A stretch of DNA of 64,000 bases from Typha latifolia (Eukaryota; Streptophyta; Magnoliopsida; Poales; Typhaceae): positions 10,280,046 through 10,344,045 of the forward strand of contig CM034104.1 in the NCBI GenBank assembly GCA_019914945.1, written 5' to 3'. The position numbers and the translations under genes were made by a program. Below, piece after piece: positions 21,059-33,555 of the stretch. How positions within the stretch are numbered: the stretch's first letter is position 1; every line of letters begins with the position of its first letter. Under the pieces are notes generated by a model, which was given only the letters and a program-made list of their open reading frames with translations, was not told where the DNA came from and did no database searches.

Positions 21059-21250
21059 TTATATAAGCATTGCATACCTACATTTCAAACATTGCACACC
21101 TATCTCTCTAGCATTGCGCTGCATTGCATATTTTATCTTGCTAGTATTGCATATATATCTCTCAATATTGCATACATAATGCCTTAGGCTAGCATTGCAT
21201 ATGTAATGCCATAGCATAGTATTATTCAAATTCTTAAGTATTACATACAT
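21059..21250. repeat. Degenerate short repeats built on GCATTGCATA
   Basis: At least six spaced occurrences of (G/T)CATTGCA(T/C)A or its near variants, separated by TCTCTCTAG-like spacers. It has the look of a decayed 20-30-bp minisatellite. A small minus-strand frame through it is a by-product of the repeat. Confidence 0.6.
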
Positions 21251-22060
21251 AAAATATATTTGGTTTATTTATTATTTATTCTATCAATCTATTTTAAATC
21301 AAATCGAAGGATGTTTTTAGTAATTTTTTATTTTTTACCTTCACTTATATTATATCAAATATAATCATTATACTCCTATTTTAAAATATAATTAAACATA
21401 GGATAGTTATTCCTAGAACAAATCTCTCAGTTTGATAAGAACAATTCCTATTTCCTTTCTATTCCTAGTGTGAACAAGACCTTTATGTATGATAATAGTG
21501 AATTTTGTGAACAAAATTACTAGTATTTGTCTTGTACAATCTAGGGTTTTATGTATGATTATGACATTATTTATGAAAGAGTGATATGTGTAAAAGAAAA
21601 TATCAAAGACACAATCAAGAAGAAGTCCAAATTCACCATTCCTACATAAATTATTCAAACCATTCTTGATCAATTTGAACCACGCAGATTTGGCGAAGAT
21701 CACTTAAGACATATAAGTTTGGTGAGAAATGAGTTCAACCCAATAGGGCAGAATTAAACTAGACATGTTTTTAATCTATTTCAAAATTTGGTTTCTCCTT
21801 CCTAGTTCACTTGGTCCAAATGAGAGATGATTTTCCATACTTATAAAATGATCATGAAGTCTAAAGCGTAGGTAAAGAATTTAGAGAGAATCTAGCGAAT
21901 GTAATTGGATAGTTCTATGTTCCTGATTGATTGTTACTAATTTATTTCTTAGAGCGAGTTGTTGTCTCGAAGGTCACTAAGACAAGTCACCCAATCCCAG
22001 TGGTCACTGAAATCAGTAGATATTACTTCAAAGCAATTTATAGCGAGTTATATTTTATAT
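21251..22060. other. Intergenic, no gene recognised
   Basis: AT-rich DNA. Small frames at 21413-21703 and 21931-22149 show no family resemblance. Confidence 0.4.
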
Positions 22061-22062
22061 AC

Positions 22063-22100
<38 letters not shown>
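22063..22100. repeat. (TTA)n microsatellite
   Basis: About twelve TTA/ATT trinucleotide units. Confidence 0.9.
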
Positions 22101-22101
<1 letters not shown>

Positions 22102-23740
22102 GTAATTATATTATTATTTATTTTTATTATCATTTTGTTTTACATTTAGGTTTGGGTTATTATAAAAGCAATTGGTAGCGAGTTTTAATGATCATGAGAG
22201 CTTCATATTATAGCCATGGGATTCAATGGAAGGTCATTCTTGTATTTGTACATTATTAGCAGTTGATTTGAAAAGGATCATGATTTTTACCAAAGTTGTG
22301 TTTTTCATATAAAAACTATTTGTATTTGTTTTTTATCTCTATTTTTGATGATTTGTCAATATTTGTTCATTGTACGCCATTATCTCCTAGATTAGGGTTA
22401 GCTTAAAAAATTTCAACTGGTACCAAAGCATACTTTGGATTAAGCATATCTTGAATTCATATATTTTTCACATAAGATAGAATAAGCCAATATCTTCAAA
22501 GCAATTGAAACGGTTGCTCTCTCTCCAAAAAGTAGCTAGGTATATCGTCAAACTATGTAAATAATCTACGTACACTTCTAATTCTAATTTTCAACTGCAC
22601 ATCTAACCAAAAAGTAAAAAAAAAAAAACTTATTCTATACTATTAGCCTATTTAATTCCACATTGGAAGGATTTGAACAGATTGGAAAGTTAATTTGAGT
22701 GGTGTCAGAAAGAAATGGTTAATCTACCAGCCTCTCTCCTCCACTGTTGGTTCTTAGCTTTTAGTCCAGACCCACAAAGAATACTAACACATTTGTGTTG
22801 ATGATTGGGGGGAGAGGTCCCATATATGCCTCATTGATAGCAATGGTATGCCATCAACCTTGTGAAACATGTGAATGGTGGCCAGTCAGTATTGCTTCTC
22901 ATTCTCTTTGTCCATTGGTGCTCAGCATCACCACATCTTTGTCACTCCACTGGACAAGTTGCAGGAACAACTAATCCAAGCAGATAGATGGTGGTGGAGG
23001 TTTTGTCTATCAATGCCTTTCTTTTTTTCTTTCTTTTTTCCTTCAAGGCTTCAAGTAGATAGATCCTAAGTTTACCATCTTTTTTTTTCTTTTTCTTTTT
23101 TTTTTCCTGTGTAAAGATGCAACTCTTATTTATGCATATTTTGTACACAAATTTTGATTTGTGTTAGGGTTAATAATACACAAATATAATCATTAACTTC
23201 CAACCCACATAGATATCTCTATATATGCATGTCACCATGGAGAAACTATCTAGTGGATGAGTAATCCAAAACATCTTACCCCATAAATTAGATTAATACT
23301 TTGTTTATCAACAAAAAAAAAAAAACAAAACAAAATATGTCCTGATCCATGCATTAATGTGAAGTAGACACAATGTTAGTCATTCTTTAGCATAAAATTT
23401 ACTCATAACTTATAGATAGATATCTTGATTGTGCTTTTCTATGGTATCTAACCTTTTTACATTAGTTTTCTATCCTAGCTTGTTTATTGTTAAGGGATTA
23501 GGTGTTAGTGGATGGTTAATAAACTGATTTTTCTTTTCTAAGAGCTTACATATATGCAAAACTATATGTAAAGTAATATCTTGTTTGAGTTGTAAATAAG
23601 CAATGAAATAGAAAAACAAACATTGGTCATACATGGGTAAAGTCCAAAGTTGATAGTGCTTATTGTGCCATATTAACAATTATAATAAGAAAGATAATGT
23701 TATTTATAGTAGTTGTTGTTACTGTTGTTGATTTAATTAA
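22101..23740. other. Intergenic with an LTR-like junction
   Basis: At about 22416 CTGGTACCAAAGCA resembles the tRNA-Met primer-binding site that follows the 5' LTR of plant retrotransposons (TGGTATCAGAGC). The sequence before it (about 22150-22415) could be a decayed LTR, but no second copy was found. The stretch 22670-22990 is slightly GC-richer and has no recognisable gene. Confidence 0.3.
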
Positions 23741-23747
23741 TACTAGG

Positions 23748-24112
23748 GCAAATTATAATTTACTTCTTGTGGCTTGATTCGATTTTAACTTACACTTTGT
23801 ACTTCAAATTTAAGTGTTTAAACCTTTCTTTGGTCTAGACTAAGTTACGATTATTATATTTTCTATCCAAAACTAATAGTACAAGTGACCAAACTACTCC
23901 TACTATCATTAGCGTCAATACTTTTCACTATAAGAAAATTACTAAACGATCAAACTATCCTTACTATTATCAAATCAGACTATATCTCTATGAATGTAAT
24001 TCGTTCTTTTCGGTTAAAGATTGACTAATAATTGTAACATAATCTAGACCTTATTATCAATATATGACGGTAAGATAAAATTAGGTCGAATATAGGTGGT
24101 AAACAGCAATTT
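23748..24112. mobile_element. MITE-like repeat, family C copy 1
   Basis: It begins GGGCAAATTATAATTTACTT with GGCTTGATTCGATTTTAACT and ends near GGTAAACAGCAATTTCCC, an inverted relation typical of a MITE. Related copies lie at 24955, 26290 and 27335. The element is non-coding. Confidence 0.45.
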
Positions 24113-24259
24113 CCCATTATTATCAATATTATAAACAACTAGGCAGAGAGAGAGAGAGAGAGAGGATAAATATAAAGGGTAGAAGTAATATTAAGATCTT
24201 AATATTATCACTTCAAAATCCATAATGTGATTCTACAATTAATATGAAGAAGCCAATTA

Positions 24260-25435
24260 CTAATAAATTTTAACCTAGCTACGAATTGCTAAAGATGCAG
24301 TAGATAGGGGACCAACATGGTAGGGTAGACAACCCAAAAAATCTCATTTGCCAATTCAACAAGAAGATCTAATTATACTGTAGACCAAATCAAAGTCCCT
24401 ATCTAGAGTTAGAGTTAGTTGTACCATATGTGAATAGTTCAAAGGGGGAAATTATATGATTGAACTATAGGAATATAATGTAATATTTGGTCACAATAAA
24501 AATCTAAGATGAAGAAATTATATGTAACATCAAACAATCAAGCTTTTTTTCACACCAAAAAAAAAAGAGTTTTCTTTTTTTAGTATTTGCAAATATTACT
24601 GTCTCTATACATAGAAATAGCCAGATATTAGTACCGCTGGATTAACTTAACTCTAGATGTAAATTTACCACATCTTTTGGTGTTCTTAAACATAATACAT
24701 AAAAAGGGAGATTAAAAAAAAATGAGAGGGCAATTGGGAGATTATGGAAATCCAATTTTGGAGATGATGGAATATTCTGGCTTTTATGCTATTCCATTAG
24801 ACAATGTTGCTTTAGTATTAACTCAAGCTATTAATGTGGCCATTTTGGGGTCCATTTGAAAACTATGAAAAGAGAAAAGAAAAATGCAGTTTGTAGAATG
24901 GCTACCAATCATGCCCTAGTTGCCATTACTGTTACTCAGACATAATAATTTCTTGGGTATACTTTAGTTTACTCCCTTTAGTTTGGCTTGATTTTAACTT
25001 ATTTTATATCCATGCCAAGTTACAATTATTACTAATAGGATGTGAAAAGACTTAATTATCCTATGAAAAATATAGGAGTAGTTTGATTATTTAGCAACCA
25101 GCTTATGATGAAAAATATTAAGGCAATGCATTACATTAATTTCAGCATTTGCACCGTTAGTTTTGAATGAAAAATCTAACAATTACAATTTAATACGAAT
25201 CACAGGAAATTAAGTGCTTAAATTTAAAGTGTGTTGGAGTAAATTGAAATCAGACCAAACTATAGGAGGGAAAATTGTAAGCATATGCTATAGTTGGAAT
25301 ATAATTGTATGACTTGAGTAGAATGAATAGAAATCCATGTTGATGACTATTATCAATGGGCCACAATCCTTCTCTTTATTTTATGTAAATATTATCCTAG
25401 CTAATACCACAATGATTTGTCTGAACATGTGCAAA
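24260..25435. repeat. Large direct duplication, unit 1
   Basis: This segment is repeated at 25614-26820 with roughly 85-90% similarity by eye. Anchors: GAATTGCTAAAGATGCAGTA at 24283 and 25661; GGAAATCCAATTTTGGA at about 24745 and 26097; GAATGAATAGAAATCCATG at about 25321 and 26680. The offset is about 1360-1380 bp. Unit 1 contains a family C MITE-like copy at about 24955-25285. No coding frame is shared. Confidence 0.8.
24955..25285. mobile_element. MITE-like repeat, family C copy 2
   Basis: The left end, CTTTAGTTTGGCTTGATTTT, is matched on the right by the inverse of CAGACCAAACTATAGGAGGG. Internal sequence such as AAATCTAACAATTACAATTT is shared with the other copies. About 330 bp, non-coding. 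It lies within duplication unit 1, so it was probably present before the duplication. Confidence 0.55.
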
Positions 25436-25613
25436 AATACCCTTAACTAAGAATAATTTATGAAAACTAGAATAATAAGAGTTTCATCCTTTTATATCTA
25501 AATTGTTCAAATTTTAATAGTTAGCTAACTTCAAAGGGTATTATTAAATTTAGAGAGGCATACGAGCAAATATGAGATTTTTCGAAAGGTATGTATGCAA
25601 AAGAAAAAAAAAA

Positions 25614-26820
25614 TCCTAAATTTTAACCTAGGTATGATATGCCAAATAGATTTGAAGCTTGAATTGCTAAAGATGCAGTAGACAGGGGACCAACATGGTA
25701 GGGTAGGCAACCCAAGTCTTAACTTCTTTTGCCAATTCAACAAGAAAATCTAGTTATACTGTAGACCAAATCTATGTCCCTATCTAGAGTTATAGTTCAA
25801 AGGGGGAAATTATATTGGTAAAACTATAGAAATATAATGTGATATTTGGTCATAATAGAAGTATAATTTTGTTCAATCTAACAAAAATAGATTATATATA
25901 ATATCGTACAATCGGGCGATTTAAAATAAAGATTTCTCTCTTTTCAGTATCTAGTACCATTGGATTTACTTAACTCTAGATGTAAAATTACCACATCTTT
26001 TGGTGTTCTTAAACCTAATACCTAGGTACTAGATGGACAATTTATTGACCAAAATGGGAGATTAACAAAACAATGATAGGGCAATTGGGAGATTATGGAA
26101 ATCCAATTTTGGACATGGATGGAATATTCTGGCTTTTATGCTATTCCATTAGAAAATGTTGCTTTAGTATTAAATCAAAGTGTTAATGTTGCTACTTACT
26201 GTCCATTTGTAAATAAAAAATGCAAAAGTTCAATTTGTAGAATAATTACCAACCCTAGTTGACATTATTGTTATTCACACATAATAATTTTTTGGGTATA
26301 CTATAGTTTACTCTTTGTAGTTTGGCTCGATTTCAACTTATTCATATTCATGCCAAATTTCCATTATTGATAATGGGATGTGAAAATAATTAATTATCCA
26401 AAGAAAAATATATTGAACTTAAGAATGATAGGAGTAGTTTGATCATTTAGCAACCTGTTTATGATAGGAAAAATTGAGCCCAGTGAACCACATTTATTTC
26501 AGCATTTGTACCATTAGATTTAAACGAGAAATCTTATAATTATAATTTAGTATGAACCATAGAAGATTAAATGTTTAAATTTAAAGTGCAATAGAATAAA
26601 CTAAAATCAGGCCAAACTATAGGAGAACAAATTGTAAGCATATGCTATTGTTGAAATATAGTTGTACAACTTGAAGTAGAATGAATAGAAATCCATGCTG
26701 ATGACCATTATTAATTGGGCCATAAGCCTTCTCTTTATTTTTATGTTATCCGAGCTAATATTATATTATGTCATTGTACTTAATTTAAAACCACAATGAT
26801 TTGTCTTAACATGTGCAATT
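25614..26820. repeat. Large direct duplication, unit 2
   Basis: Second copy of the ~1.2-kb unit; see 24260 for anchors. It differs by small indels, for example an extra block near 26030-26055 (TAGGTACTAGATGGACAA), and carries its own copy of the MITE-like repeat. Confidence 0.8.
26290..26640. mobile_element. MITE-like repeat, family C copy 3
   Basis: Counterpart of copy 2 within duplication unit 2: left end GTAGTTTGGCTCGATTTCAA, right end CAGGCCAAACTATAGGAG. Non-coding. Confidence 0.55.
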
Positions 26821-28830
26821 AGGGCTAGAATCTAGTCAATGAGTACTCCAAAGAACCTTCTTTACTATATGCAATATTAAACCAAGTTATGTCCTCTTCT
26901 AGATAATATGAAAATAGAAAAAGTTAGGTGTACTTTGGTACGTAGTATCTAGTTAATACATAAGACAAATGTTTGGTCTTTGTATCAAGAGTGTCAAGTA
27001 ATTTAGTAGTTAAAGAGCTTAGAATATATAGGAACTTACAAGTGATGTAAGAAAAATATATTTTTAGAGAGAGAGAGAGAGAGAGTTGGATTAGGTGCTA
27101 TCAATAGTATTTAGAGCTTGAAATTATCAAGTCAAAATCAATTATGTAACATCTAATAGTAAATTGTGATCTAGAACGTCTAACACCAAGCAAGTGTGAA
27201 TTGTCTTTACCTCTGTGATGCTTGAAAACTAACATAGTGTTCAAAAGTTAGTATTGATTAAGGAATATTATCAAACCAAGCCAATTGTTATATGCATTGA
27301 TTTTTCCAAAAACAAGCTTAGATGAAATTAAGAAAGGACAAATTATAGGTCCATTTTAACTTACGGGTCCATGTACTTCAAGCTTAAGTATTTAACTCTT
27401 ATGTGGTCCACACTAAGTTGCAAATATTAATTTTTTTTTTCTATCTCAAACTAATGCTTGAAAATTTTGAATCAATAATATTCATTGCACTGATATTTTC
27501 TGTCATAAGCAAATTACTAAATGACTAAACTATTTCATACAGTCTATAAATAGTAGACAATCAAACACTCTATTCATCAAGCTTAGATGGGCGATTATAT
27601 TGTCGTTATGCAAGGGTCAAATCCTGTGGATAATAAAATTATAGCTATAACGGTAGAATGATGCAGACTCAGTAGTACTTGATTGACATAGAGTGAGAAC
27701 GTGTCTTTGCAGAACCTAGTGGCTCAATGGTGTGGATGCTCTCGTCGTATAGGTGGTGATTATAGTGATAGGCCTATGACTAAGGTCCTTAGTCTACAAT
27801 CGTAGACGATCAATTAGATGTTTATTGGATAATGTATAAAATATTCTATTACTAGGGATCGGGTTTGATAGGTGGACATATAGATATTAAGAGAGTTAGT
27901 TTATGCAAAAGTTGAACTGTGCTAGCTACTATAATTATGAGCAAACTTATGTCATAATGGGAGATGAGATATTTATGTGTTCATGCACTTTTACTGTTGG
28001 GCAAAATTGTATATATTATGTCATGTTATGTAATTCCTTAAATATTATCATGCTAGATATAGTTACTATAAAATTGTATATATTATATCATGTTATGTAA
28101 TTTCTTATACATTATTATGCTAAAGATAATTACTACTTATTGAGCATTAGGCTTATCCATGTATGATACAAATTGACTATTATTGTGGCGGGAGCATTTT
28201 GTAGCAGTTTACTTAGTGATGCTTTAGGCCCTCTGTTACTACTTATTTTGCATAAACCATTCAAAGGGGCACATGTTATTTCTTATTTTGGGGATGTAGC
28301 CTTGTATTTAGGGATTTTACTCGCTTTTATATTATTGATAGACTTGTCGTAACCCATGGGCTCTATTGTTGTTTTTACTATTTTGATCATATATGGTTAT
28401 GATTCTTATGTTCCTAGCTTTTTTAGCTTCCATGTGGGTCACATAATGGGTTTAGGGTGTTTCAACATAGCATCAAAGCGTAAGTTATCAAAATCTGGCG
28501 AGTCCTAAGTTAATAACTTAGGATTTTGTCTTGTGATAATCCAAGATGTTGCCTTGTTGTTATCGTAATACTGCCTTGGAGGGAGTGTTAGCTCCTTTAG
28601 GGGATCCTATAGTGACATGCATGCAAACAGCATAGAGACAATTACGCAGCTAGTCCAACAATAAGAGTGGCTCACTGAGGAGGTTCTTCAAGCTTGCATT
28701 GCTTCAACGCACATTGAGGCACCCAACATAGCAATTCCTATGGGGAGTGGAGTAGGGATACCACTGAATAGGTTTTAGGTTTTGACTTTGATTTTTACTT
28801 TTCAATCTAGAAATCCTATCTCTCTCCAAA
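26821..28830. other. Intergenic with fragmentary repeats
   Basis: A further partial family C sequence lies at about 27335-27550 (GGTCCATTTTAACTTACGGG...CTTAAGTATTTAACTC). At 28466 ACATAGCATCAAAGCG resembles a tRNA-Met primer-binding site after an LTR end, and the following 300 bp could be decayed gag, but no domain is readable. There is a short GA run at 27066-27086. No gene. Confidence 0.35.
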
Positions 28831-29420
28831 TTCAGTTGTTATGAAAGGATTTTCAGAATTGAAATGATGACATGAAGTATAATAATGTGAAAGAAAAAAA
28901 GATTTGATGAGTATTGGACGACCAGTATGGAAGAGTAGATTTGACTTCCATCTAGAAAGCTTGCCTGTGAACTTGTCCTCCTCAAATTTGTAGGTCGTAA
29001 ATTTGGATATGGGAATAAGGATAAGATTCCCAATAGCTTAACAGGTGGGCTTGTTTGGTTTCCCAAATTTGATTAGTTGGTCATATTTTTTAGTCTTGAT
29101 TTTTTATAAATATAAAAAAGATAAAAATATATTTGGCTATAAAACCAAGTTAAGGGTCTCTGAACCAGTTCAAGGATCCTCCCTGAACTAAAATCAAAAG
29201 GGCCAACAATCTCAAGATCTGTCTTCTTGGGGATCAAAATAATATTGGTCATGTTCAGGCCAATATCGAGCTCACCCAGAATGAAGGATATTATCGAGGA
29301 GCAAATGTTTATTCTCAACCTCGATGCAGAAGGCTTTGAAGAACCTAACATTTAAACCATCAAGCCCGAGTGCTTTGTCAGGGCCGAGGCGGAGGCCATC
29401 GTCAAGTGGAGGGAGCATTG
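28830..29420 (-). mobile_element. LINE (L1-type) reverse-transcriptase remnant, split
   Basis: On the minus strand, 29420-29205 reads LRLGPDKALGLDGLNVRFFK, then an N/H-LLLDNILHSG-like stretch and TNIILIPKKTDLEIVGPF, with frame changes. That is the conserved start of an L1 reverse transcriptase (KAPGPDG...RFF, LIPKK). After an inserted MITE, 29020-28830 reads KFTGKLSRWKSNLLFHTGRP and LIKS, matching the later L1 segment (LAGWKSNLLS..GRLTLIKSVL). Most of the palm/fingers core between them is missing, so this is a dead, internally deleted copy. Confidence 0.6.
29047..29204. mobile_element. MITE inserted in the LINE remnant
   Basis: The ends are GGGCTTGTTTGGTTT and (inverted) GGCCCTTTTGATTTTAG. 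The body (TTTTTTAGTCTTGATTTTTT, AAAAAAGATAAAAATATATT, CCAAGTTAAGGGTCTCTGAA) is shared with the element at 51896-52079. About 160 bp, non-coding. No clean target-site duplication is visible here. Confidence 0.6.
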
Positions 29421-29424
29421 TAGA

Positions 29425-30292
29425 GCTTTGCCGGTTACAAATGCAAGCAGTGAGAGCTTTGAGATCGGAGGAGGGAGAGGTTTACATATTAGAGAAAAGC
29501 ATATACTCTGTTAAATGGACATTTGATATAAAGATAATATAATTTTTTGAAGGTTTTCCCTTGATGGTTCTTATCCTGCCTCAATTTTAGGCTTAGAGAA
29601 GAACCTTCTGGATCAATTTGGAGGCCTAAAATTCCTTCAAAAGCAATGATTTTCCTAGACGTTGTTGGTGCTTACAAGCTAAAGGTGTCTTATTAGCATC
29701 AATGAATACAATTGCAAACCAAGATAGATTTGGAATTGAAAACTGGCTAGACCAAACTAGATAATTCTCAGATGATTGTATAATAAAAAGGTATGAATTA
29801 AATATAATTTACCATCGTGCATTTTAGATGAACATTATTTTTTTTTCTCCCTTTCTTTGTTTCGTTTCACTATACTTTTCCAATTTTGACTAAATTGTTC
29901 CATTAGGTTTGCGTCTAAGGTTAACAGTGTCCTTAAGCTATTTTGTATCAATAAGCCATCCTAAATTTTCTCTTCGAATATATATTTATTTAACAAAAGA
30001 AACATCATTAAATTATTTACTCATCTCTGTCAAGGATATTTGATATAATTTAGTTGAGAATGCAAAGATGTGTAATAGTACAAAATAAAATTCTCGAGAG
30101 TAAAATAATTCACCCAAAATACAATGGTAAAATATATTCAGTTCAAAAGTATTTATAGACATCAAAGATGGATAGACTGTACTAGAGCTGAACATTGGGC
30201 TTGACTAGAGCCCAAAATGGTAATGGGCGACAAGGGCTAGGCCTTTGCTCGTGTGCAGCCTGGCCCTTAAGCCTGCCTATTCCTATGGTTTT
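29425..30292. other. Intergenic, repeat-derived
   Basis: On the plus strand, 29600-29680 encodes SIWRPKIPSKAMIFL-like residues reminiscent of the reverse-transcriptase zinc-binding end of LINEs, but the case is weak. At 30190-30280 a GC-rich GGGCTTG/GCCCTTAAGCC stretch is seen. No gene. Confidence 0.35.
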
Positions 30293-30825
30293 TGATATGG
30301 TCTGACTATGTGGGTCGAATCAATCGAGTTAGTCTAATTTGCTTCTTGTCTGTAATTATGAATTAAAGCAAATATTTCGCACATAAATTTGATCCGCTAG
30401 GATTTTACTCATATAAGTAGGAGTGGTCATGTTTGATAATTATTGTGGAATAAATATTAAGTTTAGCTTAATTTTATTTTGAACATTTGTTATTTTATCA
30501 TAGTCGTTAGATTATCTTTATCTTCGTAGGAGTAGATATTAACTCTAAATCTCTTCCAAGGTACCAAACCCTAACCACAATTTTTCCTCACGAGCCACCC
30601 TACTTTATAGCACTACCACCCTTAGCCGTCGACGACCCTCGCAACATCAGATATTTACTGATATGTCCATATTTGACCTCCCACTGTTTTATTTTTAACT
30701 TTTCATCCAAACCTTGTATTCACGTAAAAACTAAAGTCATTAGATCTGTAACTTGCGAGGTTACCATATATAAAAATATCATAATTTTATTACGTCCATA
30801 TCATTCTAGATTTAGTTTATAATAA
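30293..30825 (+). repeat. 5' LTR of the gag-only element
   Basis: It starts TGATATGGTCTG and ends just before the primer-binding site. It shares TTCACGT(G/A)AAA..AAAGTCATTAGATC and the end AATCATTCTA(G/T)AT with the 3' LTR. Similarity is perhaps 75-80% by eye, indicating an old insertion. Confidence 0.7.
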
Positions 30826-30942
30826 TGGTATTAGAGCCAATATTTCTTGACCAATGATTAAAATGAGGTCGAAAAAGATGAACAAGTAAGGAGCACCATG
30901 GAGGATTAGGAACTCATCTCTATTCTGATGTGAGTTTCTCTA

Positions 30943-30966
30943 CCACCACCACCACCACCACCACCA
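30943..30966. repeat. (ACC)n microsatellite
   Basis: Eight CCA/ACC units in the interior of the gag-only element. Confidence 0.85.
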
Positions 30967-33028
30967 GTAACTGTCATTGATGAACCACGCATGTGGGTGA
31001 AGGCATTGATATAGTCTATTGACTTGTTGAAAGAATCATCAAAGGAGAACTTAAAGGAGATGTAAACCTCCCTCAATAACTCAATCTAGGCCTTTGCAGA
31101 GGTGCACTAGTCGCCCACAACCGCATTGCATTGTCAGCACCACCAACCACGGCTGAAACGTTCCCAACGACAAGAATAATCTAAACCGTGAATAAGGGGA
31201 CGAGCTGGCCTAAACTATCACCACAACCTCTCCTCCAACAGCGGTGGAGACCCTTCCAGCCCTATGAACTATCGCAACCGACGCAACAACGCTAGAGCCA
31301 CCCATGGTAGTGGATTTGGGGTCATCTTCCCCACCCACAGTGGAAACTAGTGTCTAAAATCCTAGTTTCCACCGACGGCAATCCAAGCCACCTCAATTCC
31401 AACCACAGCGTCTAGTCTCTTCCACGGGAACCCTGTACTAAAGCCAGGCCGATAGAAGTTGCAAGAGACAATAGGCAAACTGTCCGCAGTGGTACTCTCC
31501 ACTATAGTGAACCTAAGCTATGCAACCTCAGGGCTAGTGTTTTGACGATCACTAACAGCCACAGTCGTCTTCCACTGGCCAACTACAATCCTGTGGTGGG
31601 CTCCATAATCGTCGACAAGTGTCAAATGACTAGGCACGACGCCCTTCTACACTACAGCCATCAGTAGGTCTCACCTTGTCAGAACGCCACCGACCGTTTG
31701 TCCACCACCACAACACCACTACAGTGGAGCTAAACGTACCAGACATAGCCACTAGGACTCGTGGGGATCGCCAAAGGCATGTTGTGGTGGCCCATGCAGC
31801 CAGCCCAACCCGTGTCGAAAAATCTTCATCCGTCGCCGCATGTCAGGGTTCCACTGTCACGAAGACCCGTTAGAGGTGATTGATGTTGACCCACAATCGA
31901 ACCCACCGCTGCCACCCCCCTATGAAACCTTTGGCAAACCCCTAGGCGGAAGTCCAAATTTAGCCCTTGGTTAGGGTTAGGTTATTCGCATGGAGAGAAT
32001 GAAGTGGATGAATTTCAAGGCAAGCCAAAGTTTCATGAACTGGTTTGACCACCTCATGCAAACTAGTCTAAGACCCATGAGCATGACCCTGAGCCCTAGT
32101 ACGAGGTTGAGGATGACTATTGGAACAACCAGATGAGCCTCCATCAACTGACTAAGCCAAACCCACATGCAGCCCAAGCATGACATGAGTTAGACCCATG
32201 GGCCTATGACCCACATGACCAGCATTGACCACAAGATCACTTGGTCAGTGATGATGGGCCACATTTTGGGATCCAAGCTCGTACCGTCAAGCTTAATTTT
32301 CCAAAGTTTTTAGGAGGAGACTAGTTGGATTGGACTTACCTAGCGAAATAATTTTTCATGTACCATGGTACGCCCGACCACTAGAAGATCCAACTCGCAT
32401 CATTTCACCTAAAGAGCATGGCGATTAGGTGGTACCAATTGGTAGAGCGGACTTGACCATTTGAATCTTAGTAGGATTTCGCTAGTTCAATCTGTGCTTG
32501 ATTTGGTTCGACCCAGTATGAAGACTTTTATGCTATGTTGACTAAGCTGACTCAGTTAACAATATTTCGAGCTCACAGGGAAGAGTCCGAACGGATCTGC
32601 AATCAGGTCACCAACTAGTCGGACTCAGCCCTGAAGACTACCTTCATTGGTGGGTTCAGACTTGACATTTAAGTGGAAGTCAAGGCCTTGAGGCCCACTA
32701 CTTCGTAAGATGCCTTCTCATTGATTATTTTAACGACTGAGCTGAGCCAAATCTGCAATGAGGAGAGAAGGAAGATGGCTTAAGCTCATAGCCCATTAGA
32801 AACTACACCTACCCCAACCTAGCCCGCACAGACGGCTCAGCCCAATTACTAGCAAATCTCACGCCTCTTTGTGCCCAATGACTTGGAGGAGAGCAGAAAG
32901 AAAGGCTTGTCCCCCAGCAATCTTGAAGAATAAGAGCTCAATTCGTCCAACTAGCATGACAAGCTGTACTAGTACAAGAACATGAGGACTAATCACCTTG
33001 AGGACAAGGTGTTAAAAGCATGGTGGAT

Positions 33029-33555
33029 TGATACGATCTGAACACGTGGGTCAAGTCAGTCGAGTCAAGTCTAGTTGGTTTAATTTGCTTATTGTCTTTA
33101 ATTTTAAATTAAAGCAGTAATTCATATGTGCATCCAATCCACTAAGACTTTACTCCTATAAATATGAGTGGCCATGAGTTGATTATTATCGTAGAATGAA
33201 TATTGAGTTTAGCTACTTTCTGTTTGAGCATTTACTTCGTAGGAGTTAGATATTAACCCTAGATCCCTTCTAAGCTACCAAATCGTAGCCACCATTTTTC
33301 TCCACGAGCCACCTACCTTGCGGTCGTCCATCACCACCCTTGGTCATCCACCACTCTCCAGCGACCACCTCAATCTGATACTTTTACTAATCTGTCTAGA
33401 TTTGACCTTCATCTACTATTTTATTTTTAATTTTTCACCTGACCTTAAATTCACGTGAAACAAAGTCATTAGATCCATAAATTGTGAGGCTACCATCTAT
33501 AAAAAATATTATAATTTTCTTACATTCAAATCATTCTATATCCAATTCATAATAA
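33029..33555 (+). repeat. 3' LTR of the gag-only element
   Basis: It begins TGATACGATCTGAACACG and is collinear with 30293-30825. No reliable target-site duplication could be read outside the pair. Confidence 0.7.

Larger units (their letters stand above)
30293..33555 (+). mobile_element. Gag-only Ty3/gypsy-type LTR retrotransposon (TR-GAG-like), decayed
   Basis: Two direct LTRs (30293-30825 and 33029-33555, both starting TGATA(T/C)G(G/A)TCTGA) flank a 2.2-kb interior. A primer-binding site, TGGTATTAGAGCC, starts at 30826. Near 32290-32500 the plus strand reads KLNFPKFLGGD, then FFMYHGTPDH, QLASFHLKSMAIRWYQLVER, the retrotransposon gag fold, with internal stops. Just before the 3' LTR the interior reads NHLEDKVLKAW. 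There is no protease, RT or integrase, so this is a non-autonomous class. The LTR family also appears at 42359 and 53193. Confidence 0.75.

Noticed and set aside
22416..22430. Primer-binding-site-like TGGTACCAAAGCA as proof of an LTR element
   Set aside because: No second LTR or coding domain was found, so it is only mentioned within the intergenic entry.
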